Source: Delphinapterus leucas
Lineage: Eukaryota; Chordata; Mammalia; Artiodactyla; Monodontidae
Direction: 5' to 3'
NCBI RefSeq assembly: GCF_002288925.2
Contig: NW_022098021.1
Span: forward strand, 4,227,920 to 4,291,919
Length of the DNA: 64,000 nt
A program made the translations under genes and the position numbers. Positions 22,014 through 33,860 of this stretch are shown in pieces. The notes under the pieces are model-generated. The model did no database searches. It had not been told where the DNA came from and saw only the letters and a list, made by a program, of their open reading frames with translations. Each line of letters opens with the position of its first letter. Position 1 is the first letter of the stretch.

Positions 22014-22150
22014 TGGTGTTGAAAAGAACATAGGATTCGGAGTCACGTACTCTGAATAACTCAGATCCTGAGTTCATTGCTGCGAGGTTGGGAAAAGTCA
22101 TTGACCCTTACTGAGCTTTGGTTTCTCTGTCTCTGAATTGGTCGTGATCA
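22014..22150 (+). repeat. MIR fragment
   Basis: 'ataggattcggagtcacgta', 'gttgggaaaagtcattgacc' and 'ctttggtttctctgtctctg' follow the 5' half of MIR. Confidence 0.65.
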
Positions 22151-22840
22151 GCCACCCAGGCTACCTCACGCTGATGCAATGTGTGTGTGATATGACTGCA
22201 ACGTTGACCAAATGATAAAGATGCCTTTGATGACGATCGTGATCGTCACCATCCCAGGAAGCACTACACAAAGCTCAGGGAAGGAGAGGCGGCCCTTGGA
22301 ATCTCTGCCTGGCCAGGCCTTCAGGAGCATCACAGTTGCTCCCGTTAGCAGCCCCTGCCCGGGGCACAACCCTGCATCCCGGGGTCACCTTCCCGCAGCC
22401 AGAGTTAGAATCAGCTTGGCTGTACCTTCTTGCCTTCCACCTCCTTAATCCTTGGCCAACACGCTCACTCCAACCCACCACCCACTTTGGCCCTTGGCCT
22501 CCGGAATACACCCTTTTCCAGCCACTGGGACCAATTTGGGGTGACAGCGAGAATGGCGGGCGGTTCCAGCCCGATTCTGGGCTAAATCAGAGAGAGGTCC
22601 TTGCCGTTTGTCCTGTGCTTGGTTTTGAGCCCTGATACACCCCAGCTCTGTATGTGGCCTTTCGGTTCCTGTTAACACAGGGAGAGAACAGCTCTCCTTC
22701 CTGTGCACACGGTGAGGCCTCTTCATCCCTTGTCTGTGTTGGCGCAGCACAAGATCAGGACAGAAGAAATGTGAGAGCCATGGAGAGCCCCTGAGGCTGT
22801 GAGCTTCCACTCACCCCTCGGGCCTTCAGACTGAGGATCA
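22151..22840. other. Unique sequence
   Basis: No gene was recognised. Frames at 22.2-22.8 kb carry no domain. Confidence 0.4.
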
Positions 22841-22850
22841 CCAGGAGAGA

Positions 22851-22998
22851 TTTTTAAACATTTTATTGGAGTCGGGTCGATTTCCAATGTTGTGTTAATT
22901 TCTGCTGTACAGCAAAGTGGCTCAGTTATACATATACATCCATTCTTGTTTTAATATTCTTTTCCATTATGGTTTATCCCAGGATACTGATTATAGTT
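22851..22998 (-). mobile_element. Very short L1 3' end insertion
   Basis: 'aaacattttattggagtcgg', 'tttctgctgtacagcaaagt' and 'ggctcagttatacatataca' are the reverse complement of a cetartiodactyl L1 3' UTR. The flanks 'ccaggagaga' at 22841-22850 and 22999-23008 are a target-site duplication. Only about 150 bp were copied. Confidence 0.88.
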
Positions 22999-23008
22999 CC
23001 AGGAGAGA

Positions 23009-25289
23009 ATTTCTAAATGAAAGGAAGGAGAGCTGGATTTATTAGAAAGCTTTCTCCTCCTTGCAAGGTAGAAGGAGCCTTTATCTCCCCACAGAATACG
23101 CCATTTCAGAAGAAAGCTAAACCGTTTTCTACTCTGACAAAATAAAATGTTCCTTTGTCAGGAATGGGAAAACCTCAGATGAGGCCCTTCCCTGCCAGAT
23201 GTGAGGGTGATTTCTGTATTTTCTGTCCACTTTTAAGTCAATTCATATCCCTCGTACATTTTGAGAGCAACAGTGGAGATCTCTTCTGAAGAGAGATTTT
23301 TCAAATGGCATCTTAAGCCCTCAAGGCCGGCTCCCGAGGCGGACTGGACAGCACCTCTGGGTTACGGCTGGACAGCATTCTTCTGGAAGATTGTGTTATC
23401 CTAAAGCATCATTATTCTCCTCCCTGACCCCGTGAAGCTTACGAGACAGGCCCAATTATTGAGCCATATGGCAAAGAGAATTTTGGGTAAACAAATTTGT
23501 ATTTCATTAAGATGTAACAGCCTCATAAAAATGTGATAATTAAAATGTAGATGACAGTAGGTGTGCTTGTTGGAAGCTGGCTTGTAGCTTACCAGCTGGT
23601 ATATCCCAGGTGACTTGTGTCCCACGAGCAGAGATTTATAGGCAGGTAATATTTTCAATATCCTCTTCCATCCGTTGTCCTGTTTGGCAATATTTCTGAT
23701 TCGTTGTATCACCCCCTCAGGTCAGCTTTTTTTACAGAATTTCTTAGGGCATACGTCTAGGAGTACAGTCTATTGAAGGGCTTTTTGTTGTTTTTTAAAC
23801 ATTTTTCTTATTTACTTGCATGAGGCTCTCCTCCAGGATGGGAGAGAAGAAATAAGAGTGCTTTCCTCACGTAATTCCCCTCTCAGCTTGGAATGGCAAA
23901 TGCTAAAAGCAGCTTTGCTGTGCAGAAGGCTTCTCCACCCCAGCCAGGGAGGTTAGAGTTAAGTTAAAGCAACAGGAGCTGTTTTTCAGCTACAGGCTGG
24001 ACTGGGGGAGGGAGAGGTGAGCGTTTCCCTCCTCTGCAGCCACCGCATCCCCAATCTGCTCTTTCTTCCTTTTCTCGGCCTGTCCTGTTTCCCCCCTGGA
24101 CCAAACCTACAGGGTCAGAGGCGGGAGGAGAGGGCCAGGAAAGGACGAGCACAGGAGGGGAGGTCCCCAAGCTAATTCTCTCCTGCCAGAGGTGCTTGAA
24201 CACGGGGACCACTCGGAAGCATAGGGACCCCTAACTCTGAGCCTCCATCCGTCACGTAAGTGTCATCTTTCCTCTCCTCACCACCGCCCAGCAGCCTGCA
24301 GGTTCCTCAGAGCGGTCTTTTTCTGAAACTAACCGGAGGGAGATGTTAGATCTAGATTCCAATTAAGGTCGCCTCTGATTGCACCAGACAAGCCCCTGCT
24401 GCGGAGGAAACAGGCTGAGAAATCCGAGATTCAGGAGGTCGTAGAGGAAAGCGCAGATCAGGACCAGGGGGCTCACGTGAGCCTTCTTCCTGTGAAAATT
24501 ACATGAAATGGGAACTACAGAAGTCATCGAATAAGAATTCTATGATACCACCCCTTCCTAACCACGAATTAAGATAAAGCACAGGGCACGTGGCGGCTTC
24601 CAAAGTCAGCTCAGCATTGAATGATTGGGAGCCGTGAAGATAAGGGTGGGGCTCCCCTTAAGTCAGCAGTACTGAGTGGCTCTACCATAGGAGGTGCAAA
24701 GAGAAATGAGGCCAGTGTTCCTGAATCTGAAGAGGGAGAGCTGGGGTTTGTTTTACCACCTGTGGCCCAGGCAAAATCTGATGGCATCTGGAACGCCCTC
24801 AGCCTTTCCCCCAGAGGCCACAGCGCCAGCCCGAGTTAGGCCATGCCACTTAGCATCTTGAGTAAACACGTTAGGTGTGAAATTATTCTAGCTCATATGA
24901 GAGAGGAAAGCCAGGTTGATGATCAGAGTAGGCATCCCATAAACGTTAGATTAAATTAAATGCATATGTGAATAAATGAATGATTGCTTACACGAATGAA
25001 TGCCAGTGGCCTAGTCCCTGCCCTGTTGGAGCCAAGGCAAGCATACACGAAACACAACACCCACACTTGCGTCCCAACCCACATGGACCGACGGGGAGGG
25101 TGTCAGCTTTTACGCTGGGTCACCCAGAGGGCTTGGCTGAACGCGGGGGCTTCCTTCTCGTTAGCGGAAACCCAGCAGCCCAGCAAGGCTGAGTGGCTTC
25201 TCTGGGCCACTGTCATTCATGAGTCAACACTGTGTAAATAGAACTATGTATCCACAAGGAAAAATATGTCCATGCCAGGATTTATTCTT
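23009..25289. other. Long unique stretch, no gene recognised
   Basis: No open frame here shows a domain. The end, 24.91-24.98 kb ('aaataaatgaatgattgc'), may be a worn L2 3' end. Otherwise there is nothing to annotate. Confidence 0.4.
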
Positions 25290-25640
25290 TAGTAACTTTT
25301 AATTTGAAATCACGTAATTTCAAATACACAGAAAAGTTGCAAGGATAAGAATAGTACTCAGAGGGAATTCCCTGGCGGTCCAGTGGTTAGGACTCTGCAC
25401 TTTCACTGCCAAGGGCACCAATTCAGGGCACTGATCAGGGAACTGAGATTCCCCAAGCTGTGCAGCGTGGCCCCCCCCCAAAAAAAAAGAAAAGAAAAAG
25501 AAAAGAATAGTACACAGAATCCCCATATCTCCCAGATTCACCTGTTGCTAATGTGTTGCTCTATTTGCTTTATTATTTGCACATTCTCTAATATACATAT
25601 ATTACCTTATATTGCATTATATTCTATCATATGATATGTA
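25290..25640 (-). repeat. Old L1M fragment, split by a SINE
   Basis: 'aattcaaatacacagaaaag'-like sequence on the left (25316-25347) continues on the right as 'cagaatccccatatctccca' and 'cacctgttgctaatgtg'. This is an L1M 3' UTR in reverse complement with a SINE inserted at 25363. Confidence 0.6.
25363..25503 (+). repeat. Compact tRNA-derived SINE inside L1M
   Basis: 'gggaattccctggcggtcca', 'gtggttaggactctgcactt', and an end in C9 followed by A-rich sequence. The flanks 'agaatagtactcag' (25349-25362) and 'agaatagtacacag' (25504-25517) form a duplication with one mismatch. Confidence 0.88.
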
Positions 25641-25840
25641 ATAGGAGCTAGAGATGACTTTCTCTGAAGTATTTGAGAGTCAGTGCCATATACTTGGCCC
25701 CTTGACATCTATATACATCAGTGTGTATTTGCTACAAATGAGGCTGGGAGCAGCCTCCTCCACGGGCCCTGCCTCCACGTGGCTAATTTGGGCTTCCTCA
25801 CAGCATGGCGGTCTCAGGGATGTCGAACTACCATACTGAC

Positions 25841-26050
25841 TTTTTTTTTTTTTTTTTTGCGGTACGCGGGCCTCTCACTGCTGTGGCCTCTCCTGTTGCG
25901 GAGCACAGACTCCGGACGCGCAGGCTCAGCGGCCATGGCTCACGGGCCCAGCTGCTCCGTGGCATGTGGGATCTTCCCGGACCAGGGCACGAGCCCGTGT
26001 CCCCTGCATCGGCAGGCGGACTCTCAACCACTGTGCCACCAGGGAAGCCC
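25841..26050 (-). repeat. Short young CHR SINE
   Basis: It has 18 T, then 'gcggtacgcgggcctctcac', and ends 'tgccaccagggaagccc'. The flanks 'taccatactgac' (25829-25840) and 'taccatattgac' (26051-26062) are a duplication with one mismatch. Confidence 0.94.
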
Positions 26051-26062
26051 TACCATATTGAC

Positions 26063-26319
26063 TTTTAAGAGGGAGCACTTCACGCAGCAAAGGCAGAAGG
26101 TGCAGATCTCTTGAGGGCCAGCTCAGAAGTCACATGGTGTCATTGTCACCTGTGAAATTGGTCCAGACAAGCCACAGGGCCAATTGGGTTCAAGGGCAGG
26201 AGAACACAACCCCACCTCCACTGGAGAAGAATTGTTGGCCATCTTGAATCCACCACGACACCCACCGCTTTCTATCTTGTGGTATAAGCACTTCTGTACG
26301 ATTCTCTGTACCCGCTAAA
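26063..26319. other. Unique sequence
   Basis: Nothing recognised. Confidence 0.35.
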
Positions 26320-26445
26320 CTCTGAACAGCAGCTCTCTGGGGACAGGGCTCCTGTCTGACTTGCCTTATTAGCCTCTCCCTTGGTGCTCAGCTCAGTGCG
26401 TTGCACATAGAAGATGCTTACTATTTATGGAATACCTATTGATGA
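26320..26445 (+). repeat. L2 3' end
   Basis: 'tctctggggacagggctcct', then 'gctcagctcagtgcgttgca' and 'catagaagatgcttac', match the plus-strand L2 end ('gggcagggactgtgtct...gtgcctggcacatagtaggtgctc'). Confidence 0.7.
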
Positions 26446-28196
26446 AAAACAGACTTCTCAACAGTATAACCTCCGCACATCGTTTCTAAGGACCCTGAAA
26501 CCCTATGAAGGCTCTTTGATGGTCCTCCGGTCACAGAGCCCCATCTTGTTCATCCCAACGGCAGGCAGGCCTGTGGATCAGCGTTCCACAAGGGCACTGC
26601 GACTGAAGCCTAGGTGGGTTACTAGGGGATGGTGGGAACGTGGCCGGGCGTGGATCGTTGGCTTTCTCTGCCATTTGGTGCCTGTGTTTTTGAGTACAAA
26701 TCCCGCCTTGAATGGTTAATTGGCTTATCTGGGCCATAATGGATGCATAAAATAAACCGGAAACATCTTTTCCCTATATCTGCTAACAGAGTAAGGATGC
26801 CAGGTTGAAAATACCCTGGGAGAGACATGGAGAGTAGAAGGATTTGTGGTTCGGTAGCAGTGGACGTGGCTGAAAGGATGATCTGTCCACTTCCTCCTGC
26901 CCTCCCTGATCCACTGTGACTGTGCTTAGCAATCTATAAAGTCAGCGAGGTCAGCAACTCCTCAGGGTACCTAATGCAGCTCTGCTCGGAGGGATTCATC
27001 ACTTCATTTAAACTAAAGCACAGAGGGTTCGACATTTTCCCCTCAGGTACCAGCACGGCCCCAGCCCTTATGGGAGCCACAGTGAAATCAGAACCAGTGT
27101 TGGTAGATTCTGTCTCACGGGCCAATTTGCTCAACTTCAATTTTGGTCCTCAAGACAATTTTTGTTTTGATGTTTGAAAAATTGCCTTGCCTGTCTGTGG
27201 GCCCTGATTTTTGTGATGGTTCTGAATGAATTCTGACAAATTAGGGTATCTTTCTGGATCTTGATAGAGATGTAGGAAGATTAATTGCATCTGTCTTCTA
27301 TGAGAGTTACAAAGTCAGCAGAATGCCAGTCTGGGAAGGCAAAAAGGGAAGCGTTCCTGACAGCAGCTCCATGGAACAGACAGCACATGTGAAAGACCCC
27401 AGGGCTCTCTGATAAGGTGGACAGAACACAGCTGAAAGGTATAAATGAACCTCACACTCTGGAGCCCTGGGAAACAACTGGTGACACCTGTGAAGGACTA
27501 GCCATCATCTTGGCTAAAAAACATCTCATTTATCTGGCAGTCATTTAGACGGCCATCTCAAGTATCTGTGATGCCACCAAGATCTAGGAAGGAAGTTAGA
27601 GCATCTCTGAAAAGTTAAAAGAGATCACACCATTTGTGACAAAAATCCATGAATCTTTAGATAGAATTCCAACAGACTTGGTTATTTGGTGTTCAACTCA
27701 CGGCCAGTGAGAAGCACCTTTAAGAAGAATGCAGAAGGCTTCTAGAGGCAAGAACATGAATAATGGAAGGAAATCACAGCCTGACAGAGTAGGAGGAGAA
27801 AAAGACAAAACCAAACCAAACCCTAAAAGCAATGAAAGTCCTCACCAAGCACAGCATCCTGGGACCAGCTGGGGGAAAGGCAGAGAGCCCTGTATTCTCA
27901 AGTCTGTGAGAGCCTGGCCGTGCCCCATTCCGACCTGATATAAAACTAAGATGGGCACGGCCTGATGGAATCAACAAGGGGATAAAATACGCTCATTGTA
28001 CTGCATTTATACATACAACTTAGAAACGTATTCCGCCAAAATGACTAGACATTTTGAAAGTTTTTACACTTAACGGAATAGATAACTAAAAAAATGTATT
28101 AACTAAGTCTATTAGTCTTGTAGGACTGTCATGACTGACTGACTTCAACCTGACATCTTAGCATAGTTTGTACAAGATTCATGTACTGCGTGTAGC
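26446..28196. other. Long unique stretch, no gene recognised
   Basis: No repeats were clearly recognised across about 1.7 kb. Small open frames at 26.4-27.2 kb and 27.7-27.9 kb have no recognisable domain or exon boundaries. Confidence 0.4.
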
Positions 28197-28242
28197 AGGA
28201 GCGGTTTCTTTCTTTCTTTATTTTTTTAGGAGTGGTTTCTTT
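28197..28242 (-). other. Possible tail-only retroinsertion
   Basis: Two 15-bp copies, 'aggagcggtttcttt' (28197-28211) and 'aggagtggtttcttt' (28228-28242), flank only 16 bases, 'ctttctttattttttt'. This is the layout of a target-site duplication around a reverse-strand A-tail with no element body. A local tandem duplication with slippage is an alternative. Confidence 0.45.
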
Positions 28243-28605
28243 TTCCCACTGAAGAGTGTTCTGTTTCATAGATGACCTACACTTTGTTTATCCATTCCCC
28301 AGTTAAGAGACATTTGGGTTGTTTCAGGTTCTTGTAATCATGACTGAGCCCACTCTAAACATTTTTATACAGGGGTTTGTGTGAATGTAGGTTTTAATTT
28401 TTCTGGGGTAATTATCTAGGTGTGGGATTGCTGGCTCATAGGGCAAAGTGTATGTTTAGTTTGTAAGGATCTCCCAAACTGTCTTTCCAAGGCGGCTCGC
28501 CATCCTGCGTTCCTGCCAGCCATGTATGAGAGTTCCGGTGGCTCTACGTCCTCACCAGCGCTTGACATCCTTGGTTTGGTTGCCCTCCTTTTAAACCATG
28601 CTGGA
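28243..28605 (-). repeat. Old L1M ORF2 C-terminal/3' fragment
   Basis: 'tttgtttatccattccccag', 'gggattgctggctcataggg' and 'ccagccatgtatgagagttc' follow an old L1M in reverse complement (the 'tttatccattcatc...' and 'ggattgctgggtcata' blocks). Confidence 0.72.
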
Positions 28606-28769
28606 GGGTTTGGACTGAGTCCTGGGAGTCAACGGGAGCACGGCTGAAGGGATGTGGGCAGGAGAGCGGCAAGGTGGGATGGGTGTTTCAGGGAAATCAC
28701 GCCCTCATCAGGGAGATCAAATGCTTCTTCTATGTGCTGGCTTTACACGCTGTGAGTACAACTATCATA

Positions 28770-28935
28770 TCATTCACTACAGGACATCACAGTTACCCGT
28801 TCCCAAGGTTGTCTTCCCAGTATGCCATACATCCCTTGAAAGCAAGGGCCTGTCTCTTCCATTAAAAAAAAAAAAACTTTATCCTTGGTGCCTGACACAA
28901 TGCCTGGTATATAAGTCATGCAATGCAGGATAGCT
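28770..28935 (+). repeat. L2 3' end
   Basis: 'ccttgaaagcaagggcctgt', an A-tract, then 'ttggtgcctgacacaatgcc' and 'tggtatataagtcatgcaat' match the plus-strand L2 end. Confidence 0.65.
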
Positions 28936-29176
28936 GTTATCATTTTAAATCAAACAGTATTGTAAATCATGGGAAGGAAGGTTAGGTATCATACAAGTTA
29001 GTATGAGTTACTTATAAACTAAATAATTTTTCTTTTCCATTTCCCTTCTTTTTCTTCTGCTGATTTCTTCCTAACATAACTTGTTTTCAAACTGCTGAGC
29101 TCTAAGATGGGTGAGAAAAAAAATGGGAAAAAGAGAAAAGAAATAGAGTTAAAGAGAGCGAGGGAGGACATACTTA

Positions 29177-29177
<1 letters not shown>

Positions 29178-29217
<40 letters not shown>
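29178..29217. repeat. (AC)n microsatellite
   Basis: About 20 uninterrupted AC units. Likely length-polymorphic between individuals. Confidence 0.97.
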
Positions 29218-29219
<2 letters not shown>

Positions 29220-29894
29220 AGGATTTTAAACGCTGAGATAACCGCATTCCATCACTAATTCCCTTAGCGCTTTGTGGTGAAGTGTACGGTGTCCTGAGCC
29301 TCTAAAAATAGGGCTACAAAGCATATCTCTTTCAACAAGGTGCTGAATGTATCAATTAATGCTTACAGAGTACTTTGAGGATGAAAATTTACACACAAAT
29401 CCTTATTAGTATTAGCTATGCTCTGTACAATAAGCCTTAGATGTGAAATTTACACAACAAATCAAGTAACATGGTTCAAAAATAGAGAAGCCATGTACAA
29501 AGTACGTATTCATCATTCACATTAATCATATAAAATCAAAAACTCCCAAACGCTCACTCCAGACTGGACTGCCAATAATCTGAACTTTAATCCTTCGTGT
29601 GCGTTCGATTGTTGGCCCAGGGTAGGGCTTTGTGATGTATATTTTAGTGTACTTCTAGAAGATTTTCCTTTTTTTTGTTAGATACCTTAAAAAGACCCCA
29701 TTCGGATGTTTTTTTTCCAGTGAAGGAAAACGTTGACAGCACTAAAAAAAAATTCATATATTTCATTTTATGAGATTTGAAATGCTGGGTTTGCCATATG
29801 CGTCCATTGTAGACATGACAACTATTATAACGTAGAGGTGACTTCTTCTGTCACTTTTCTTCAGTTTGGATGAGAGTCCTGTATAAGAAAGAGC
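29218..29894. other. Unique AT-rich sequence
   Basis: No gene or clear repeat was found. Confidence 0.4.
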
Positions 29895-29896
29895 TA

Positions 29897-29977
29897 TTGG
29901 GTTGGCCAAAAAGTTCACTTGGGTTTTTCCGTACAATGTTATAGAAAAATCCGAACGAACTTCTTAGCCAAACCCAA
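29897..29977. mobile_element. Mariner-type MITE hairpin
   Basis: An 81-bp palindromic element begins 'ttgggttggccaaaaagttc' and ends 'gaacttcttagccaaaccca' plus a final A. TA dinucleotides lie directly outside at 29895-29896 and 29978-29979, the target-site duplication of Tc1/mariner transposons. It has no coding capacity. The inverted repeats carry a few mismatches, so it is not brand new. Confidence 0.93.
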
Positions 29978-30039
29978 TATTTTCACTTCTTTGAAACAGG
30001 GAGAAATTTACAGGTGCTAACACTGCTGCTTTATGGTAA

Positions 30040-30160
30040 CAGCCTATTGAATGTTGGTCTCCTGCCTCGGATGGTTGCTTCATGAAGCCAGGAGCTCTGC
30101 CTGCCTTCTCACTTGGTACTTGGCACACAGTAGGTGCTCAGCAAACACCCCACTCAAAGG
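30040..30160 (+). repeat. L2 3' end
   Basis: 'catgaagccaggagctctgc' and 'ttggcacacagtaggtgctc' followed by 'agcaaac' match the L2 terminus. Confidence 0.72.
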
Positions 30161-30589
30161 ATATGGATGGAGGAGGTGGGTGCAGACAAAGTGAGGACGG
30201 ATATTAATGATGTTAGTGCCGTCTAAGCGAGTGGGAGAGACTGATGGGGAACACACAGTACGGAAGGCTATAGCACAGGTTTTCGAGATTAAACAGAAGG
30301 TCCCAGTTTGCTAAGGTTGCTAAATCCGGCTTCAAACTACTCAGTTATGTACATATGTTTTTGTTATTACTTAAACCTATGACCTGAGGAAGAAAGAGGA
30401 AGTGTGATCATCTTTGAAACTCTTTGCCTTAAAGGACAAGCATACGGCTTAGGGTAAGTCAGGTAGAAATCTGGGCTCTCTGGAATCCAGTCTTACTCAT
30501 TTTGGGGTGCCAGCCGCACCTTGGGTGGCATCTTGCACTTCTTCGTTTCTCAGTGTGGTACGTGGGTTGTGTTGATTTTATCCCTGGCT
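30161..30589. other. Unique sequence
   Basis: Nothing firmly recognised. 30.27-30.33 kb is weakly MIR-like. Confidence 0.35.
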
Positions 30590-30760
30590 ACTGTTTATGG
30601 AGGCCTTACTTTTTGTCAAGTTGAGCTCAGCATGTTACAGGCGTCACCTCTGATCCTCACTACACTGCATGGAAGGCATCCTTACACCCATTTTACAGAA
30701 TGAAGAAACTGAAGCCCGAATTCCGCAGAATGTGGATTTAAACCCACTTACTCTAAGTGG
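30590..30760 (+). repeat. MIR fragment
   Basis: 'ctgatcctcactacactgca', 'acacccattttacagaatga' and 'agaaactgaagcccg' match the MIR core on the plus strand. Confidence 0.72.
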
Positions 30761-31713
30761 TCCCTTCCCTAAATTATGCTCTGTCGGGGGAGAGACTGCA
30801 TTTTGGATTTAAACATGTGACTTGAACACGTCATTTAACTTTTATGAGCATCCATTTTGGCATCTGTACAGTGAGGTGTGAAAACAGTTAACCTTTCAGG
30901 TCTATTTTCCTCTAAAATTCTACCAGTAGAAGGAGGCAGCGATGAGGCTCCCTGCTGTGATGGAGCTGTCCATGGTCCTGACAAGACTGGTACCAATAAT
31001 GCAATAATCAGCTTATCGAAGGAAGGAGCGCAGGAAGCCCCAAACGCCTCCATTAATAAAGATTTGCTGTTATTCTCTGGGTCTCTTAAGTAATTAAGCA
31101 TGCCATCTCCTACTGCTGGGTGTCTGGGTTATGCCGGGAACCAAGCCTCTGCAAATCAAAGATGCAGGTAGATGTGCACACACGCTCCTTTCCCCTACAA
31201 ACCTGAAACGCCTGTGTGTTCCAGCCAAATGAGCTGTAGAACATTTTGTCTCCTTTTTGTGTTCTTTTGCCTTGAATTACAGATTCTTTCTCTGTGAAGC
31301 AGATGTTCTTGGACCTGATTTTCCAAGCTTAGCCACCCTAAGAATAAAGTGAGATTAATTTAATGAGTTCTCTAAGAAATCAAATAAGTTCCTTTATTTT
31401 AGAATATTTTCATTGCGTCTCTCATTTATGCACATAGATATGTTTCTATAAAGGGATATATATTTACTGTATAAGCAGTAATATCCATGTCATTTCAAAA
31501 AAAAGATGTAATGGATACAGGAATGTTGAAAACATGAGATGAGCACCCACCCATACTTTTCTCTGTGAATCATGGCTAGTTACTGAATTTTGTACCATCA
31601 TTTCTTATCATTTACCTTATACATAACCCTAATGTATAATTTAACTTGTAAAATAGCATGAATAATAAACCTCTGGTATTTTGAAATCTTTTTACTCCAT
31701 TACGACATTTGCA
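30761..31713. other. Unique sequence
   Basis: No gene was recognised. AT-rich after 31.3 kb. Confidence 0.4.
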
Positions 31714-31729
31714 AGGTTACGGGGTTTTT

Positions 31730-32035
31730 AAAAATTAATTACTTTATTTTTGGCTGTGTTGGGTCTTCATTGCTGCATGCAAGCTTCCTCTAGTTGTGGC
31801 GAGCAGGGGTTACTCTTCGCTGTGGTGCACCGGGTTCTAGGTGCACAGGCTTCAGTAGTTGTGGCACGCGGGCTCAGTAGTTGTGGCTTGCGAGCTCTAG
31901 AGCACAGGCTCAGTAGTTGTGGTGCACAGGCTTCGTTGCTCCGCGGCATATGGGATCTTCCTGGGCCAGGGCTCAAACCCGCGTCCCCTGCATTGGCAAG
32001 TGGATTCTTAACCACTGCGCCACCAGGGAAGTCCC
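31730..32035 (-). repeat. Long-form CHR SINE
   Basis: It runs from 'tttggctgtgttgggtcttc' through several 'cagtagttgtgg' units to 'gcgccaccagggaagtccc'. The flanks at 31714-31729 and 32036-32051 agree at 13 of 16 bases, a decayed duplication. Confidence 0.9.
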
Positions 32036-32051
32036 AGGTTTTGGTGTTTTT

Positions 32052-32919
32052 TAAAGCAGTATTTAAAGGCCTAAGGAGATCTTTCCAAACATACTGAAAT
32101 AGTGTGTCCCACTGAGAATTAATTATAAGCTAGAACTACCTTAATAAGGATGTACTGGACTGCAAGAAAATAAAATTCTAAAAGCAGCAAGTGGTCAGAT
32201 TATAAGCTGGGCACTGCTTTTAGTGGTTGCCTGAATCTCTGTTTGAATTGTGTGTTCGCACACATCTGCATATATATAAATATGGTTTTACACTTTCAAA
32301 TACACACATATATTTTCTTACATACACGTATAAAGTAAACATATATGACTGAATCTAAGCTATTTGCATATGGAGCCAGGGAGAATTCATTTTTTTCCCC
32401 CAAATTATCTTCCTGAGGGATTTGCAAGGGGAAGAAGGTCTTCAAAGGGAGAATTCTGAAGGTGCTTGGAGCAAACAATGAACGAGGTAAATTCTCAAGT
32501 CACGCCAAGGAAAAGAAGCAGAAAACCTCGTATCCAGTGCTCATCCCAGCCCTGAGGGCTAAGATGGGCCTTAGGGAGAGGAATATTCCAATTCATGCAC
32601 AAAAAGAAAGGCCCAAGGGCTGGGAGGCCTGAACGGAACAGGAGGCTATTTCGACTCCTAAAGAGTTTGTAGTTCTGGGAATGTTGGAAGCAGCCCCCTG
32701 GGAAGAGCCAGCATCACCCTGAAGGTTGTGGCAGAAACTACTGCCAGGAGACAGAGGCGCCCAGCACTCAGGGTGCTGTCCACAGGCCTGGCCAGGCAGC
32801 AGCACGGGGCAGCTGGTACAGACTGAATACGCTCCTCAGAAGGCAGCAAGGACCCGGGACGGCGTTAGTTTAACTGTGTTGGGGGAAACGATGTCAACCT
32901 CCAAATCAGTTACATTTTT
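32052..32919. other. Unique sequence
   Basis: No gene was recognised. (TA)-rich near 32.26-32.35 kb. Confidence 0.4.
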
Positions 32920-33428
32920 CACATTATTATTTTTTTAATAGATCTTCATCAGAGTATAATTGGTTCATAGTACTGTGTTAGTTTCTGTTGTACACTAAAG
33001 TGAATCAGCCATATGCATACATATGTCCCCATATCCCCTCCCTATCCCACCCCTCTAGGTGGTCACAAAGCACCGAGCTGATATCTCTATGCTATGCGGC
33101 TGCTTCCCACTAGCTATCTACCTTACGTTTGGTAGTGTATATATGTCCATGCCTCTCTCTCGCCCTGTCACAGCTCACCCTTCCCCCTCCCCATATCCTC
33201 AAGTCCGTTCTCCTGTAGGTCTGTGTCTTTATTCCTATCTTACCCCTAGGTTCTTCATGACATTTTTTTCCCTTAAATTCCATATATATGTGTTAGCATA
33301 CGGTATTTGTCTTTCTCTTTCTGACTTACTTCGCTCTGTATGACAGACTCTAGTTCTATCCACCTCATTACAAATAGCTCAATTTCGTTTCTTTTTATGG
33401 CTGAGTAATATTCCATTGTATATATGTG

Positions 33429-33860
33429 TCACATCTTTATCCATTCATCTGTTGATGGACACTTAGGTTGGTTCCATGTCTTGGCTATTGTAAACAGTGC
33501 TGCAATGAACATTGTGGTACCTGTCTCTTTTTGAATTATGGTTTTCTCAGGGTATATGCCCAGTAGTGGCATTGCTGGGTCATATGGTAGTTCTATTTGT
33601 AGTTTTTTAAGGAACCTCCATATTGTTCTCCATAGTGGCTGTATCAATTTACATTCCCACCAACAGTGCAAGAGGGTTCCCTTTTCACCACACCCTTTCC
33701 AGCATTTATTGTTTGTAGATTTTTTGATAATGGCCATTCTGACCGGCATGAGGTGATACCTCATTGTAGTTTTGACTTGCATTTCTCTAATAATTAGTGA
33801 TGTTGAGCATCTTTTCATGTGACTCTTGGCCATCTGTATGTCTTCCGTGGTGAAAAACAT
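33429..33860 (-). pseudogene. L1 ORF2 C-terminal fragment
   Basis: An open 143-residue stretch includes '[20 protein letters not shown]', the Cys/His-rich C-terminal segment of L1 ORF2, followed by '[14 protein letters not shown]'. It is the 3' end of the normal-orientation half of the twin-primed L1. There is no promoter and no full ORF2, so it is a dead relic. Confidence 0.88.

Noticed and set aside
29019..29213. A frame beginning with alternating Cys-Val repeats
   Set aside because: It is the (AC)n repeat read on the minus strand.
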